Shown: positions 45,441 through 54,623 of the stretch, piece by piece | Layout: each line of letters starts with the position of its first letter | Position numbering within the stretch: the stretch's first letter is position 1 | Assembly: GCF_010614805.1 (NCBI RefSeq) | Contig: NZ_JAAFZC010000001.1 | Location: 1,280,001-1,344,000 of the forward strand | Source of the DNA: Pseudooceanicola aestuarii | GTDB taxonomy: Bacteria > Pseudomonadota > Alphaproteobacteria > Rhodobacterales > Rhodobacteraceae | Length of the DNA: 64,000 bases | Reading direction: 5' to 3' | Position numbers and translations under genes: made by a program | Notes under the pieces: model-generated | The model's input: only the letters and a program-made list of their open reading frames with translations | Databases searched by the model: none | Told to the model about the DNA's origin: nothing

Positions 45441-47084
45441 TCAGGCGGTCTCGCGCAACTCCGGGTGCTGGTAACCGTCCAGTTCCTTGCGCAGGTTCAG
45501 CTTGGAGACCTTGCCGGTGGCGGTCAGCGGCAGTTCGGCGACCCAGACGATATCGTCCGGCAGCTGCCACTTGGCGAATTGCGTTTCCATGTGGTCGCGG
45601 ATCTCGTCCAGGGTGGGTTTGTCCTCGCCCGCCGCGACGGCGACGAGGATGGGCCGTTCGTCCCATTTCGGATGCGCCACACCAATCGCGGCGCAATTGG
45701 CGATGCCGGGATGCGAGAGGGCGGCATTCTCCAGGTCGATGGAGGAAATCCACTCTCCGCCCGACTTGATCAGATCCTTTGCCCGGTCCTGGATCGTCAG
45801 AAAACCGTCCGGTTCGATCGAGGCGACATCGCCGGTGCCAAACCAACCCTCGGCATCCAGCGCCTTGGCACTGGCTTCCTCGTTCTTGAAATAGCCCGAG
45901 ACGACAGTGTTGCCGCGCACGTAAAGTTCCCCGATGGCCGCGCCGTCATGGGGCAGGCGGTTGCCGTCCTCATCCACCAGTTTCAGGTCCACGCCAAAAC
46001 AACGGCGGCCCTGCTTGGCCTTCATGTCGATCTGGGTTTCACGCGGCAGATCCTTGGACCACCAGGGCATCATGCCATGGGTGCCCACCGGCGACATCTC
46101 CGTCATGCCCCAGGCGTGGCCGACGTTGACGTCCATGTTCTCGAATGCCTCGATCATGGAGCGCGGCGCGGCAGACCCGCCGATCACCACGTCTCCAAAG
46201 CCCGATGGCTTGCGCCCCTGCGCCTTGATCTCTGCCAGAAGGCCCATCCAGACGGTGGGCACGCCCCAGGCGGTAAAGACGTTCTCTTCGTCCATCAGCT
46301 TGAACAGGCTGGGCCCGTCAAGCGCCGGGCCGGGCATGACAAAGGACAGCCCCGACAACAGCGCCGAATAGGGCAGGCCCCAGGCGTTGACGTGGAACAG
46401 CGGCACCACCGGCAGCACGCGCTGCCCCTCCTGGAAGGAGGATCCCTGCATCACCGCCATCATCATCCCGTGCAGCACGGTGGAGCGGTGGGAATACAGC
46501 GCCCCCTTGGGGTTGCCGGTCGTGCCGGAGGTATAGCACAGGCCGCAGGCGGTGTTCTCGTCGAACTCGGGCCAGTCGATCTCTTCCGGCTGGCCTTCCA
46601 GCAGCTCTTCGTAGCACAGCGCGTCGAAGGGCAGATCGGCGGGCATGTGGGCGCGATCGGTCATGATCACATAGGTCATGTCGGCGGGCAGCTGATCCTT
46701 CACCGCCGCGATGATCGGCACGAAGGTGGTGTCGAGGAACAGGATCCTGTCTTCGGCGTGGTTGACGATGTAGATCAATTGCTCCGCCGACAGGCGCGGG
46801 TTGATCGTGTGGCAGATCGCACCGATGCCGGAGATCGCGTAGTAAAGTTCGAAATGCCGATAGCCGTTCCAGGCCAGGGTGGCGATCCGGTCGCCCAGCT
46901 CCACCCCCTGGGCGCGCAGGCCATGGGCCAGTTGGCAGATGCGCCGATAGGCCTCCGGGTAGGTTTCGCGGTGAATGTCCCCCTCGGTCCGGACCGAAAC
47001 GATTTCCCCCTTCTGGTGCGCGTCGACCCCGTATTTCAGGATTTCGCTGACCAGCAGCGGCCGATGCATCATCATGCCTTTCAT
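45441..47084 (-). CDS. Fatty-acyl-CoA ligase, AMP-forming (1 of 3)
   Basis: A 547-residue ANL-superfamily ligase activating a carboxylic acid with ATP and CoA. P-loop CYTSGTTGNPKGALYSH, A5 motif GMTEMSPVG, adenylate motif WFGTGDVASIEPDGFLTIQDRAKDLIKSGGEWIS, and catalytic Lys in TATGKVSKLNLRK. Sequence character is of the medium/long-chain FadD3 or AlkK type. The start is the ATG at 47084: GGAGG lies 8 bases upstream, whereas ATGs at 47090 and earlier sit on that site. It diverges from the quinone oxidoreductase across 268 bases that contain IclR-type inverted repeats. Confidence 0.93.
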   Translation of the reverse strand: MKGMMMHRPLLVSEILKYGVDAHQKGEIVSVRTEGDIHRETYPEAYRRICQLAHGLRAQGVELGDRIATLAWNGYRHFELYYAISGIGAICHTINPRLSAEQLIYIVNHAEDRILFLDTTFVPIIAAVKDQLPADMTYVIMTDRAHMPADLPFDALCYEELLEGQPEEIDWPEFDENTACGLCYTSGTTGNPKGALYSHRSTVLHGMMMAVMQGSSFQEGQRVLPVVPLFHVNAWGLPYSALLSGLSFVMPGPALDGPSLFKLMDEENVFTAWGVPTVWMGLLAEIKAQGRKPSGFGDVVIGGSAAPRSMIEAFENMDVNVGHAWGMTEMSPVGTHGMMPWWSKDLPRETQIDMKAKQGRRCFGVDLKLVDEDGNRLPHDGAAIGELYVRGNTVVSGYFKNEEASAKALDAEGWFGTGDVASIEPDGFLTIQDRAKDLIKSGGEWISSIDLENAALSHPGIANCAAIGVAHPKWDERPILVAVAAGEDKPTLDEIRDHMETQFAKWQLPDDIVWVAELPLTATGKVSKLNLRKELDGYQHPELRETA

Positions 47085-47158
47085 CGCCATCTCCTCCATA
47101 GGCTCTGGCGAAAAGGCTAGCGGTTCGCGGCGCATGGGAAAAGCGATTTCCCCCGTGT

Positions 47159-47211
47159 TTCTTCCGCCCTGCGAAGAGGGTTCTTCCGCCCGACGGAAGG
47201 TCGCCCGGAAT
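47159..47211. promoter_or_regulatory. Candidate IclR-type operator between divergent ligase and quinone oxidoreductase genes
   Basis: TTCCG-N5-CGGAA at 47184-47198 is a perfect inverted repeat. The direct repeat TTCTTCCGCCC occurs at 47159-47169 and 47181-47191 (22-base period), and one more CGGAAT is at 47206-47211. The same TTCCG-N5-CGGAA occurs in the 53.3 kb divergent promoter. Also in this gap, at 47265-47278, is the palindrome CGATTG-GT-CAATCG, possibly a second operator. Confidence 0.5.
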
Positions 47212-47352
47212 GCCGCGGTGCAGCGCGCCGAAGTGGCGGGGATTGCCGGGATAATGTGCTGAAACGATTGGTCAATCGGCTGGAAACCCGGCATTGTGGC
47301 GCCGGAAACGGGGCCCTGTCACGGGCCCTGCGAATCATGCTTGGGAGGACCC

Positions 47353-48321
47353 ATGAAAGCCATCATCTGCGACGAATTCGGACCGCTTGAAACCCTGCGA
47401 TACGACGATCTGCCGGACCCCGTGGCGGGTGCCGGGGAAATCGTCCTGAAGGTCGAAGCGGCCGGTGTGAACTACCCCGACGGGCTGCTGGTGCAGGGCC
47501 TCTACCAGTCCAAGCCGGAGCGCCCCTTTGTTCCCGGCAACGAGGCCGCCGGGACCGTGCTGTCGGTCGGCGAAGGTGTCACCCACCTGCACCCCGGCGA
47601 CCGGGTGCTGGGCGCGCTAAGCCTGGGCGGCTTTGCCGAACAGGCGATCTGCGCCGCCGATCGCTGTTTCCCGATCCCCGCCGACATGGACGCCGCCGAC
47701 GCCTGTGCCATGCTGGTGGCCTACGGCACCTCGCATCACGCGCTGAAACAACGCGCGCAGCTGAAGTCGGGCGAAAGTCTGGTGATCTTTGGCGCGGCGG
47801 GTGCAACCGGCATCGCCGCGATCCAGATCGGCAAGACGATGGGGGCCACGGTCATCGCCGTCTGCTCGACCGAGGACAAGCGCCGCATCGCGCAGGAAAA
47901 CGGCGCCGATCACGCCATCGGCTATGACAACCTGAAGGAAGAGGTGAAGGCCCTGACCAACGGCAAGGGCGCCGATGTCGTCTATGACAGCGTCGGCGGC
48001 GAGGCGTTCAAGGCCGCATCCCGGTTCATGGCGCGCAACGGACGGCTTCTGGTGATCGGCTTCGCCTCGGGCGAGATTCCGCAGCTGCCGGTGAACCTGA
48101 CCCTGGTCAAGGAATATGCCGTCGTGGGCGTGTTCTGGGGCAACTGGACCCGACACGAACCGGCCGAATACATGAAGAACATGGAAGAACTGTTCGCCTG
48201 GTACAAGGACGGCACCGTCAAGCCGCTGATCGAAGGGCGCTACAAGCTGTCGGAGGCGACAGAGGTTCTGACCAAGATCATGAACCGTGGCGCAGTGGGC
48301 AAGCTGGCGCTGGTGCCCTGA
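47353..48321 (+). CDS. NADPH:quinone oxidoreductase family protein
   Basis: A 322-residue zinc-free MDR protein of the quinone oxidoreductase (QOR) group. ICDEFGPLETLRYDDLPDP starts the catalytic domain, EAAGVNYPDGLLVQGLYQ is the QOR active-site stretch (NYPD), and the NADPH motif is VIFGAAGATGIAAIQIGKTMGA. The C-terminal WGNWTRHEPAEYMKNMEELFAWYKDG is typical. Reduces quinones or alpha,beta-unsaturated carbonyls; might also act on an enoyl-CoA. GGGAGG lies before the ATG at 47353. Faces the ligase gene and is followed by a terminator shared with the IclR gene. Confidence 0.93.
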   Translation: MKAIICDEFGPLETLRYDDLPDPVAGAGEIVLKVEAAGVNYPDGLLVQGLYQSKPERPFVPGNEAAGTVLSVGEGVTHLHPGDRVLGALSLGGFAEQAICAADRCFPIPADMDAADACAMLVAYGTSHHALKQRAQLKSGESLVIFGAAGATGIAAIQIGKTMGATVIAVCSTEDKRRIAQENGADHAIGYDNLKEEVKALTNGKGADVVYDSVGGEAFKAASRFMARNGRLLVIGFASGEIPQLPVNLTLVKEYAVVGVFWGNWTRHEPAEYMKNMEELFAWYKDGTVKPLIEGRYKLSEATEVLTKIMNRGAVGKLALVP

Positions 48322-48334
48322 TCCGACAGGCGCG

Positions 48335-48362
48335 CGGGGGCGGTGCGGCCGCCCCCGTTTTC
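48335..48362. terminator. Rho-independent terminator between QOR and IclR genes
   Basis: CGGGGGCGG (48335-48343), loop TGCGG, CCGCCCCCG (48349-48357), then TTTTC. It ends the quinone oxidoreductase transcript and, read on the other strand, may help end the IclR operon. Confidence 0.82.
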
Positions 48363-48387
48363 GGCAACGTCGTCCGATGGTCCGAGG

Positions 48388-49203
48388 TCAGTAGCCGACG
48401 CGGCTGACGGTGTTGACCAGTTCGACCAGCCTGGGGCCGAGATCGTCCAATAGCCGTTCCTTGGGCAGGGAAAACGAATAGCCGCCCAGGTTGAACGCCA
48501 GCATCGGCGTATCGGGGTGCTGGCTGCGGAACGGCACGGCGACGGCGTGCACGTCCTTCTGCCAGCCGCCGATATTGCAGTAGAACCCGCGGGTACGCAC
48601 CTGTTCGCAGGCGTCGTCGATCCCTTCCAGCATCTCGTTGACGCGATCCTTGTCATAGCGGTCGCGGATCCGGTCGATGATCTCGCGCCGCTCTGTCTCC
48701 GACGTGCCGGCGATATAGGCGCGGCCCATGGCCGACCGGGCCAACGAGATCCGGGAGCCGACGTCAAGCGTCAGGGAAATGACCCCTTCGGACCGCGCGG
48801 CGGCGATGTAGGAAATCGTCATGTCATCGCGCCCGCCCAGCGCCACCAGTACGCCGTCGCCGCAATCGTCTGCCAGTTTCTGCATGTAGACCTGCGCGGT
48901 TTCGCGCACATGCATGCCGGCAAGGCAGGCATATCCCAGCGACAGCACCGGCACACCCATACGGTAGCGTCCGGTGCCCTCGTCATAGACCAGGTAGCCG
49001 GATTTCAGCAGCGTGAAGGTCAGCCGCGAGACGGTGGAATTGGGCAGGCCGGTGCGTTCGGACAGTTCCGAATTGCCCAGCCCGGCCTTGTCCGCCGGGT
49101 TGAAGGCGCGCAGGATTTCCAACCCGCGATACAGCGCCGTGACGAACTGGCGGTCGCTGTCGCCACGCTCGGCGTCGGGCTTGTCGCTTGTTCTCTTTCG
49201 CAC
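48388..49203 (-). CDS. IclR-family transcriptional regulator
   Basis: A 271-residue regulator with an N-terminal winged helix (ALYRGLEILRAFNPADKAGLGNSELSERTGLPNSTVSRLTFTLLKSGYL) and a C-terminal GAF-like effector domain (VQVYMQKLADDCGDGVLVALGG to the end). I start it at GTG 49203 because CGGAGGA lies 6 bases upstream; an ATG at 49272 would overlap the ligase by 44 bases and lacks a site. It is the last gene of the leftward operon from 53231, so it likely controls its own operon and the divergent one. IclR proteins often bind an aromatic or short carboxylic acid. Confidence 0.92.
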   Translation of the reverse strand: MRKRTSDKPDAERGDSDRQFVTALYRGLEILRAFNPADKAGLGNSELSERTGLPNSTVSRLTFTLLKSGYLVYDEGTGRYRMGVPVLSLGYACLAGMHVRETAQVYMQKLADDCGDGVLVALGGRDDMTISYIAAARSEGVISLTLDVGSRISLARSAMGRAYIAGTSETERREIIDRIRDRYDKDRVNEMLEGIDDACEQVRTRGFYCNIGGWQKDVHAVAVPFRSQHPDTPMLAFNLGGYSFSLPKERLLDDLGPRLVELVNTVSRVGY

Positions 49204-49228
49204 GGGCTGTCCTCCGATCTGCGGTTCT

Positions 49229-50908
49229 TCAGGCGGCGTCGCCGGCGGCGCGGCGGGCTTCCTGTTCGGCAAGCGTCCGCCACAGCACCTTGCCGGAGCC
49301 GGACTTGGGCAGGCTGTCGACGAATTCGACCGTGCGCGGGCACTTGTAGGCGGCCATGTTGGCCTTGCACCAGGCGATGACGGCGGCTTCGGTCAGATCG
49401 TCTCCGGCGCCGGGCAGCCGCACGGCAAAGGCCTTCACGCTTTCGCCCCGGCGCGGATCCTGGCGCCCGACGATGCAGACTTCGGCCAGTCCGGGATGAC
49501 GGTGCATCAGCGCCTCCACCTCGGCCGGCCAGACCTTGAACCCGGAGGCGTTGATCATCCGCTTGACCCGATCGACCATGAAATAATACCCGTCTTCGTC
49601 ATACAGCGCGATATCGCCGGTGCGGAAGAAACGTTTGCCGTCGATCTGGATGAAGGCCTCGGTCGTGGCTTCGGGGTTACGCCAGTAGCCCTGAAAGATC
49701 TGCGGCGCGTTCATGATGATCTCGCCGGGTTGGTCGGGGCCCAGCTCTTCCAGGGTGTGGGGGTCGATCACGCGGCTATCCACGTCGAACAGCGGAATGC
49801 CGAGGCATTGCAGATGGGCGCGCTGTACCGGGTTTATATGGGTCGCGGCGAGGGTTTCGCTCAGCCCGTAGCCCTCGATGTAGTCCAGACCGGTCAGGGC
49901 GCGCATTTTCTCGGCCACGGCTTCGGGCATGGCGGCGCCGCCGCCGCCGATCGCGGTCAGGCTGGTCAGATCATAGCTGTCGACATCGGGCGCATTCACC
50001 AGATCGATCGCCATGGTGGAGATCGAGCGCCAGCGCTCGACCCGGTAGCGTTCGATCAGCTTGCAGGCGGCGGTCCGGTCCCAGCGGGACATGATCACCA
50101 CCGTGCCGCCATCCTTGATCGGGGCGGACATGGAATTCTGCATCCCCGTCACGTGGAACAGCGGCAGCGTCGCCAGATGCACCGCCCCGTCGGGGGCGGG
50201 GTTCCAGGTGGACCCGCCGACGATCGTCACCATGGCCGAGCGGTGGGTATGCACACAGCCCTTGGGATTGCCCGTGGTCCCCGAGGAATAGGGGATCACG
50301 CACAGATCATCCGGTGCGGCGGTATGCGGCCCGGGGCGGGCGTTTTCTGCCAGCGCCTGACGCCAGGGGGTCAGGCCGGGCCCGGAGCAATCACTGTCCG
50401 TCAGCCCGGCCAGCCCGGCGGGCAAGGGGATGTCATAGGCGGGATCGGCCATGTCGGCATAGGCCGCGGGCACGACCTGGTCCAGCAGCCCCTGGTCCAG
50501 CAACGGGGTAATGTGATCCGCCAGCTCGGACCCGCACAGCGCGATGCGCGCGCCGGTGTCGCGGGCCAGGTGTTCCAGCTCGGCTTCGCGGTTCATCGGG
50601 TTCACCGGCACCACCACCGCGTCGGCGCGGAGGATGGCATAGTAGCCCACGAAATATTGCGGGGCATTCTGCATGTACAGAAGAACGCGATCCCCCTTGG
50701 CCACGCCCTGCGCCTGCAACCATCCGGCCAGACGCTCCACCTGATCCAGCAGCGCGGCATAGGTGACGGTTCCGCCATGGTAGCGGAGCGCCACGCGGTC
50801 CGGCACCCGGGCGGCGGTGCTCACCAGGTTCTGCGCGATGGATTGCTCGGGCAGCTCCAGATGATGGGGCACGCCCTCGGGCCAGTGTTTCAGGTGGAGG
50901 TCAGGCAT
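49229..50908 (-). CDS. AMP-forming acyl-CoA ligase (2 of 3)
   Basis: A 559-residue ANL ligase. IPYSSGTTGNPKGCVHTHRSAMV is the P-loop, EGYGLSETLAATH the A5 motif, FFRTGDIALYDEDGYYFMVDRVKRMINASGFKVWP the adenylate/hinge region, and catalytic Lys lies in PKSGSGKVLWRTL. The PVNPMNREAELEHLARD region and overall length are as in long-chain fatty-acid or aryl-acid CoA ligases. The start at 50908 shares one base with the SDR stop (TGATG). Middle of the IclR operon. Acyl substrate unknown. Confidence 0.92.
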   Translation of the reverse strand: MPDLHLKHWPEGVPHHLELPEQSIAQNLVSTAARVPDRVALRYHGGTVTYAALLDQVERLAGWLQAQGVAKGDRVLLYMQNAPQYFVGYYAILRADAVVVPVNPMNREAELEHLARDTGARIALCGSELADHITPLLDQGLLDQVVPAAYADMADPAYDIPLPAGLAGLTDSDCSGPGLTPWRQALAENARPGPHTAAPDDLCVIPYSSGTTGNPKGCVHTHRSAMVTIVGGSTWNPAPDGAVHLATLPLFHVTGMQNSMSAPIKDGGTVVIMSRWDRTAACKLIERYRVERWRSISTMAIDLVNAPDVDSYDLTSLTAIGGGGAAMPEAVAEKMRALTGLDYIEGYGLSETLAATHINPVQRAHLQCLGIPLFDVDSRVIDPHTLEELGPDQPGEIIMNAPQIFQGYWRNPEATTEAFIQIDGKRFFRTGDIALYDEDGYYFMVDRVKRMINASGFKVWPAEVEALMHRHPGLAEVCIVGRQDPRRGESVKAFAVRLPGAGDDLTEAAVIAWCKANMAAYKCPRTVEFVDSLPKSGSGKVLWRTLAEQEARRAAGDAA

Positions 50909-51681
50909 CAGAACTTCATTCCCGGAAGGTTGAGCGAGGCGGTGTTGCCCCCGTCCACGGGCAGGGCCTGCCCGGTGATGTAGGAGGCATCGTCGGACAG
51001 CAGGAAGGTGATGGCGGCGGCGATTTCCTCGGGCCGGCCATAACGGCGCAGCTCGCAGCGCGATCCCAGCTTCTCTTCCTTGCCGGAGGCGCGGGCGCGG
51101 TCAAAGACCGGCTTGGTCATGTTCGTCTCGATCAGGCCGGGGCAGACGGCATTCACCCGTACGCCCAGCCCGCCCAGATCGCAGGCTGCGGTCATCGTCA
51201 GGTTGATCACCCCGGCCTTGGAGGCGGAATAGGCATTGCCCCCCGCGCCCGACCGGATGCCCGCGACCGAGGCGGTGTTGCAGATCGCGCCGCTGCCCTG
51301 TTCGGCCATCACGGTGCCCGCGTGTTTGATGAAATGGGCGACACCGATCAGGTTCACGCCCAGAACGCGGGTCCAGTCCGACATCTCGTTTTCGGTGATC
51401 GGCTCCTTGGAGCAGATGATGCCGGCGTTGTTGGCCACGGCATCGATGCGGCCCCATTCCTTCATCACGTCGGTGACGACCTGCGCCACCTGCGCTTCGT
51501 CCGACACATCGCAGACCCGGATCATGTGATCGCCTTCGGGGCGGGCGTCGTCCAGGGCCTCCTGGCTCATGTCCACCAGGCAGACGCGGGCGCCTTCGGC
51601 CGCCAGTCGGGCCGCCGTGGCGCGGCCGATGCCGCCGCTGGCGCCGGTGACGATGGCGACCTTTCCTTCGAATCGGGTCAT
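50908..51681 (-). CDS. SDR family oxidoreductase
   Basis: A 257-residue classical SDR: TGASGGIG near 12-19, NNAG in DAVANNAGIICS, catalytic Ser/Tyr/Lys in NTASVAGIRSGAGGNAYSASKAG, and the C-terminal GQALPVDGGNTAS typical of FabG-like enzymes. ATG at 51681 overlaps the upstream ligase stop (ATGA); an ATG six codons further upstream lies inside that gene. Likely a 3-hydroxyacyl-CoA or alcohol dehydrogenase in the same pathway as the two ligases that flank it. Confidence 0.93.
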   Translation of the reverse strand: MTRFEGKVAIVTGASGGIGRATAARLAAEGARVCLVDMSQEALDDARPEGDHMIRVCDVSDEAQVAQVVTDVMKEWGRIDAVANNAGIICSKEPITENEMSDWTRVLGVNLIGVAHFIKHAGTVMAEQGSGAICNTASVAGIRSGAGGNAYSASKAGVINLTMTAACDLGGLGVRVNAVCPGLIETNMTKPVFDRARASGKEEKLGSRCELRRYGRPEEIAAAITFLLSDDASYITGQALPVDGGNTASLNLPGMKF

Positions 51682-53231
51682 GCGGGTGCTTCCTCCCAAT
51701 AGGGTGCCCTGAGTTCACGTTTCAGGATCTTGCCGATTTCGCTGCGGGGCAGGGTGTCGCGGAACTCGACGCGGCTCAACCTTTGTGTCTTGCCCAGCTG
51801 CTCATTCGCCCAGGTGCGGATGTCCTCTGCGGCGGCGGTGCTGCCGGGACGCGTGACCACCAGGCCCAGCGGTGTCTCCCCCCAGTCGCGACTGGGCACG
51901 GCAATCACGGCCACATCGGTGACCTGCGGATGCTGACGCAGCACCGCCTCCAGATCCGCGGCGTAGATGTTGAACCCGCCCGAGATGATCATGTCCTTCT
52001 TGCGGTCCAGCAAGGTCAGGAACCCGTCCTCGTCCAGGCGTCCCATATCGCCGGTGCGGATGAAGTCGCGGCCCTCGGCATCGCGCCACCGGATTTCGGC
52101 AGTCTTCTCGGGCGCGTTGTGATAGCCCGGCATCATCGCCCCGGACCGGCCGATGATCTCGCCATAGGCACCCACGGGCAATTCTGCCCCGGCGTCGTCG
52201 ATGATCCGCACCTCGGCCCCCGCCGGCGGGCGGCCTGCGGTATCCCATTTGTCGGGATGCGCCGCACAATCCAGGATGGTGGAGACCCCGCCTTCGGTCA
52301 TGCCGTAGAAATTCACCAGGTTGCCGGGCCAGTGCGCCATGATCCGTTCGATCAGCGGTGCGGGCAACGGGGCGGAGGTGGAGAACTTGCAGCGATAGGC
52401 CGACAGGTCATGCGTATCAAAGGTGGGGTCGTCCAGCAGGCGCATGTACTGCACCGGAACCAGCATCGCATGGGTCACCCCGTGCCGCACGCTGAGATCC
52501 AGGAAGGCGCGGGTGTCGAACTTGCCCAGGCTGACGATCGTGCCCCCGGTGACCAGCCCGGTCAGCACAGCCACAAGCGTGGTGTTGGAATACAGCGGCG
52601 TGGACATCAGCTGAATCGAATCGCCGTTCAGGCCGAAGGCCGGGAACCGGCTGAATTGCCGCGACCGGAACCGGTGGTCATGCACGATCCCCTTGGGCGT
52701 GCCGGTGGTGCCGGAGGAATAGATCATGTCGAACAGGTTGTCCGGTGTCACCTCGGCCGGGGTGGCAGGCGCGGCTTCGGCGCACCATGCGGCGATATCT
52801 TCCAGCGGCAGGACCTGCGGGGCGGACAGGGTCCGCGCGCGGTCGATCTGCCGGGGCGAGGCGAACAGCAGCTCCGCGCCGCAATCCGCCACCATCTTGG
52901 TCAACGCCGCCTCTGTCGCGGAGAAGGGCAGGGGCACCATGCAGCCGCCCGCCGTCAATACGCCTGCGTAGAGTGCCAGATGCTCGGCCGAGTTTTCCGC
53001 CAGTGACATCACCATGCTGTCCGGCCCCACGCCGCGCGCCTGCAACGCCCCGGCGATGCGCGCCACCAGGGCGTGAAACTCCGCCCAGCTCCAGCGCCGA
53101 TCGCCGTCGATCACTGCCGTCTTGTCGGGATGGCGTCGCGCCGCGTCGCGCAGCATGTTGCCGAAATGGTTGAACGTCTCGCCGTCGATCTGCGGAGCGC
53201 GCAGCCGCGGCGTCTCATCCGTGATGGACAC
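51678..53231 (-). CDS. AMP-forming acyl-CoA ligase (3 of 3)
   Basis: A 517-residue ANL ligase heading the leftward IclR operon. P-loop [19 protein letters not shown]5 motif [12 protein letters not shown], adenylate/hinge segment [35 protein letters not shown] and catalytic Lys in [13 protein letters not shown]. The pattern resembles cyclohexanecarboxylate or benzoate-type ligases more than FadD, but I cannot fix the substrate. I prefer GTG at 53231, which has GGGGGAGG 5 bases upstream, over ATG at 53255, which lies before that site. It diverges from the ACAD10/11-like gene at 53397. Confidence 0.9.
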   Translation of the reverse strand: MSITDETPRLRAPQIDGETFNHFGNMLRDAARRHPDKTAVIDGDRRWSWAEFHALVARIAGALQARGVGPDSMVMSLAENSAEHLALYAGVLTAGGCMVPLPFSATEAALTKMVADCGAELLFASPRQIDRARTLSAPQVLPLEDIAAWCAEAAPATPAEVTPDNLFDMIYSSGTTGTPKGIVHDHRFRSRQFSRFPAFGLNGDSIQLMSTPLYSNTTLVAVLTGLVTGGTIVSLGKFDTRAFLDLSVRHGVTHAMLVPVQYMRLLDDPTFDTHDLSAYRCKFSTSAPLPAPLIERIMAHWPGNLVNFYGMTEGGVSTILDCAAHPDKWDTAGRPPAGAEVRIIDDAGAELPVGAYGEIIGRSGAMMPGYHNAPEKTAEIRWRDAEGRDFIRTGDMGRLDEDGFLTLLDRKKDMIISGGFNIYAADLEAVLRQHPQVTDVAVIAVPSRDWGETPLGLVVTRPGSTAAAEDIRTWANEQLGKTQRLSRVEFRDTLPRSEIGKILKRELRAPYWEEAPA

Positions 53232-53274
53232 CTGATCCTCCCCCTTGTGCGACATGGGCGCCAGGCGCCCCGTG

Positions 53275-53351
53275 TTGCGGAATATATTGCCACGACGCGG
53301 AATGGCTCGTCAATATTCCGCATTTCGGAAAAACATTCCGCAATATTGACT
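53275..53351. promoter_or_regulatory. Symmetric four-half-site operator array with divergent promoters
   Basis: Half-site GCGGAAT occurs at 53277-53283 and 53297-53303 and, inverted as ATTCCGC, at 53315-53321 and 53335-53341: GCGGAAT-N13-GCGGAAT-N11-ATTCCGC-N13-ATTCCGC, centred on 53309. An IclR-type TTCCG-N5-CGGAA is embedded at 53316-53330. -35-like boxes TTGACG (minus strand, 53313-53308) and TTGACT (plus strand, 53346-53351) touch the half-sites. I infer control by the IclR protein encoded at the end of the leftward operon. Confidence 0.7.
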
Positions 53352-53396
53352 ATCCCGAATTTCGCGTGCCATTTAGGGGCAACGAGGAGGACAGAG

Positions 53397-54620
53397 ATGT
53401 ACGATTATTTCCCGATTTCCGATCGCGCCAAGCGCCTGCGCGAGACGCTGCTGCAGTTCATGGAAGATCATATCTACCCGAACGAGCAGGTGTTCAAGGA
53501 ACAGCACGCCCAGCAGGACGATCCCTGGCAGGCGCCGCCCATCATGGAAGAGCTGAAGGAGAAGGGCCGCCAGACGGAACTTTGGAACGCCTTCCTGCCC
53601 CACAGCGCGGGCGGCTACGAAGGATCGGGCCTGTCCAACCTGGAATATGCCACCCTGTGCGAGATCATGGGCCGGTCCTTCATCGGATCCGAGCCGTTCA
53701 ACTGCTCCGCCCCCGATACGGGCAACATGGAAACGCTCTTCCTCTACGGCTCCGAGGCGCAGAAGGACCAGTGGCTGAAACCGCTGCTGGACGGCAAGAT
53801 CCGCTCCTGCTTCTCCATGACGGAACCGGCGGTCGCCTCCTCCGATGCCACGAATATCGAGACGGAGATTCGCCGCGAGGGCGACGAATACGTCGTCAAC
53901 GGTGTGAAATGGTGGTCCTCCGGCGCGATGGACCGGCATTGCAAGATCGCCATCGTGATGGGCAAGACCGACAAGACGGCTGAAAAGCACCGCCAGCAAT
54001 CCATGATCCTGGTGCCGCTGGACACGCCGGGCGTGAAGATCGTGCGCCCGCTGACAGTGATCGGCTATGACCACGCGCCGCATGGCCATGCCGAGATCCA
54101 TTACGACAACGTCCGCGTGCCCGCCAGCAACATGCTGCTGGGCGAAGGGCGCGGGTTCGAGATCGCCCAGGGGCGGCTTGGACCGGGGCGGATCCACCAT
54201 TGCATGCGCTCTGTCGGTCAGGCGGAACGCGCGCTTCAGGCGATGTGCGAACGCGGGATGCAGCGCACGGCCTTTGGCCAGAAGATCGCCGAGATGGGCG
54301 TGACCAAGCACTGGATCGCCGAATGCCGCTGCGAGATCGAGCAGGCCCGCCTGCTGGTCATGCACGCCGCCCACATGATGGACACGGTCGGCAACAAGGC
54401 CGCGCGCAAGGAAATCGCGATGATCAAGGTGGTCGCGGCCAACATGGTGCAACGGGTCGTGGACCGCGCAATACAGGTGCATGGCGCCACCGGCGTCTGC
54501 CAGGACACGTTCCTGGGCGCGGCCTTTGCCAATGCGCGCACGCAGCGTCTTGTCGATGGCCCGGATGAGGTCCACCGGGAGACGATCGCCAAGCTTGAAC
54601 TCCGCCAGTACCGGAACTGA
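53397..54620 (+). CDS. ACAD10/11-type acyl-CoA dehydrogenase
   Basis: A 407-residue acyl-CoA dehydrogenase. Segments [63 protein letters not shown] [22 protein letters not shown] and final [18 protein letters not shown] match, from memory, the dehydrogenase domain of human ACAD11 and bacterial LvaC. In this family the catalytic loop reads DGPDEVH, so the general base is not the usual YEGT Glu. These enzymes process phosphorylated 4-hydroxyacyl-CoA. GAGGAGG precedes the ATG at 53397. The matching kinase is encoded 21 kb away at 31550. Confidence 0.93.
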   Translation: MYDYFPISDRAKRLRETLLQFMEDHIYPNEQVFKEQHAQQDDPWQAPPIMEELKEKGRQTELWNAFLPHSAGGYEGSGLSNLEYATLCEIMGRSFIGSEPFNCSAPDTGNMETLFLYGSEAQKDQWLKPLLDGKIRSCFSMTEPAVASSDATNIETEIRREGDEYVVNGVKWWSSGAMDRHCKIAIVMGKTDKTAEKHRQQSMILVPLDTPGVKIVRPLTVIGYDHAPHGHAEIHYDNVRVPASNMLLGEGRGFEIAQGRLGPGRIHHCMRSVGQAERALQAMCERGMQRTAFGQKIAEMGVTKHWIAECRCEIEQARLLVMHAAHMMDTVGNKAARKEIAMIKVVAANMVQRVVDRAIQVHGATGVCQDTFLGAAFANARTQRLVDGPDEVHRETIAKLELRQYRN

Positions 54621-54623
54621 GCC

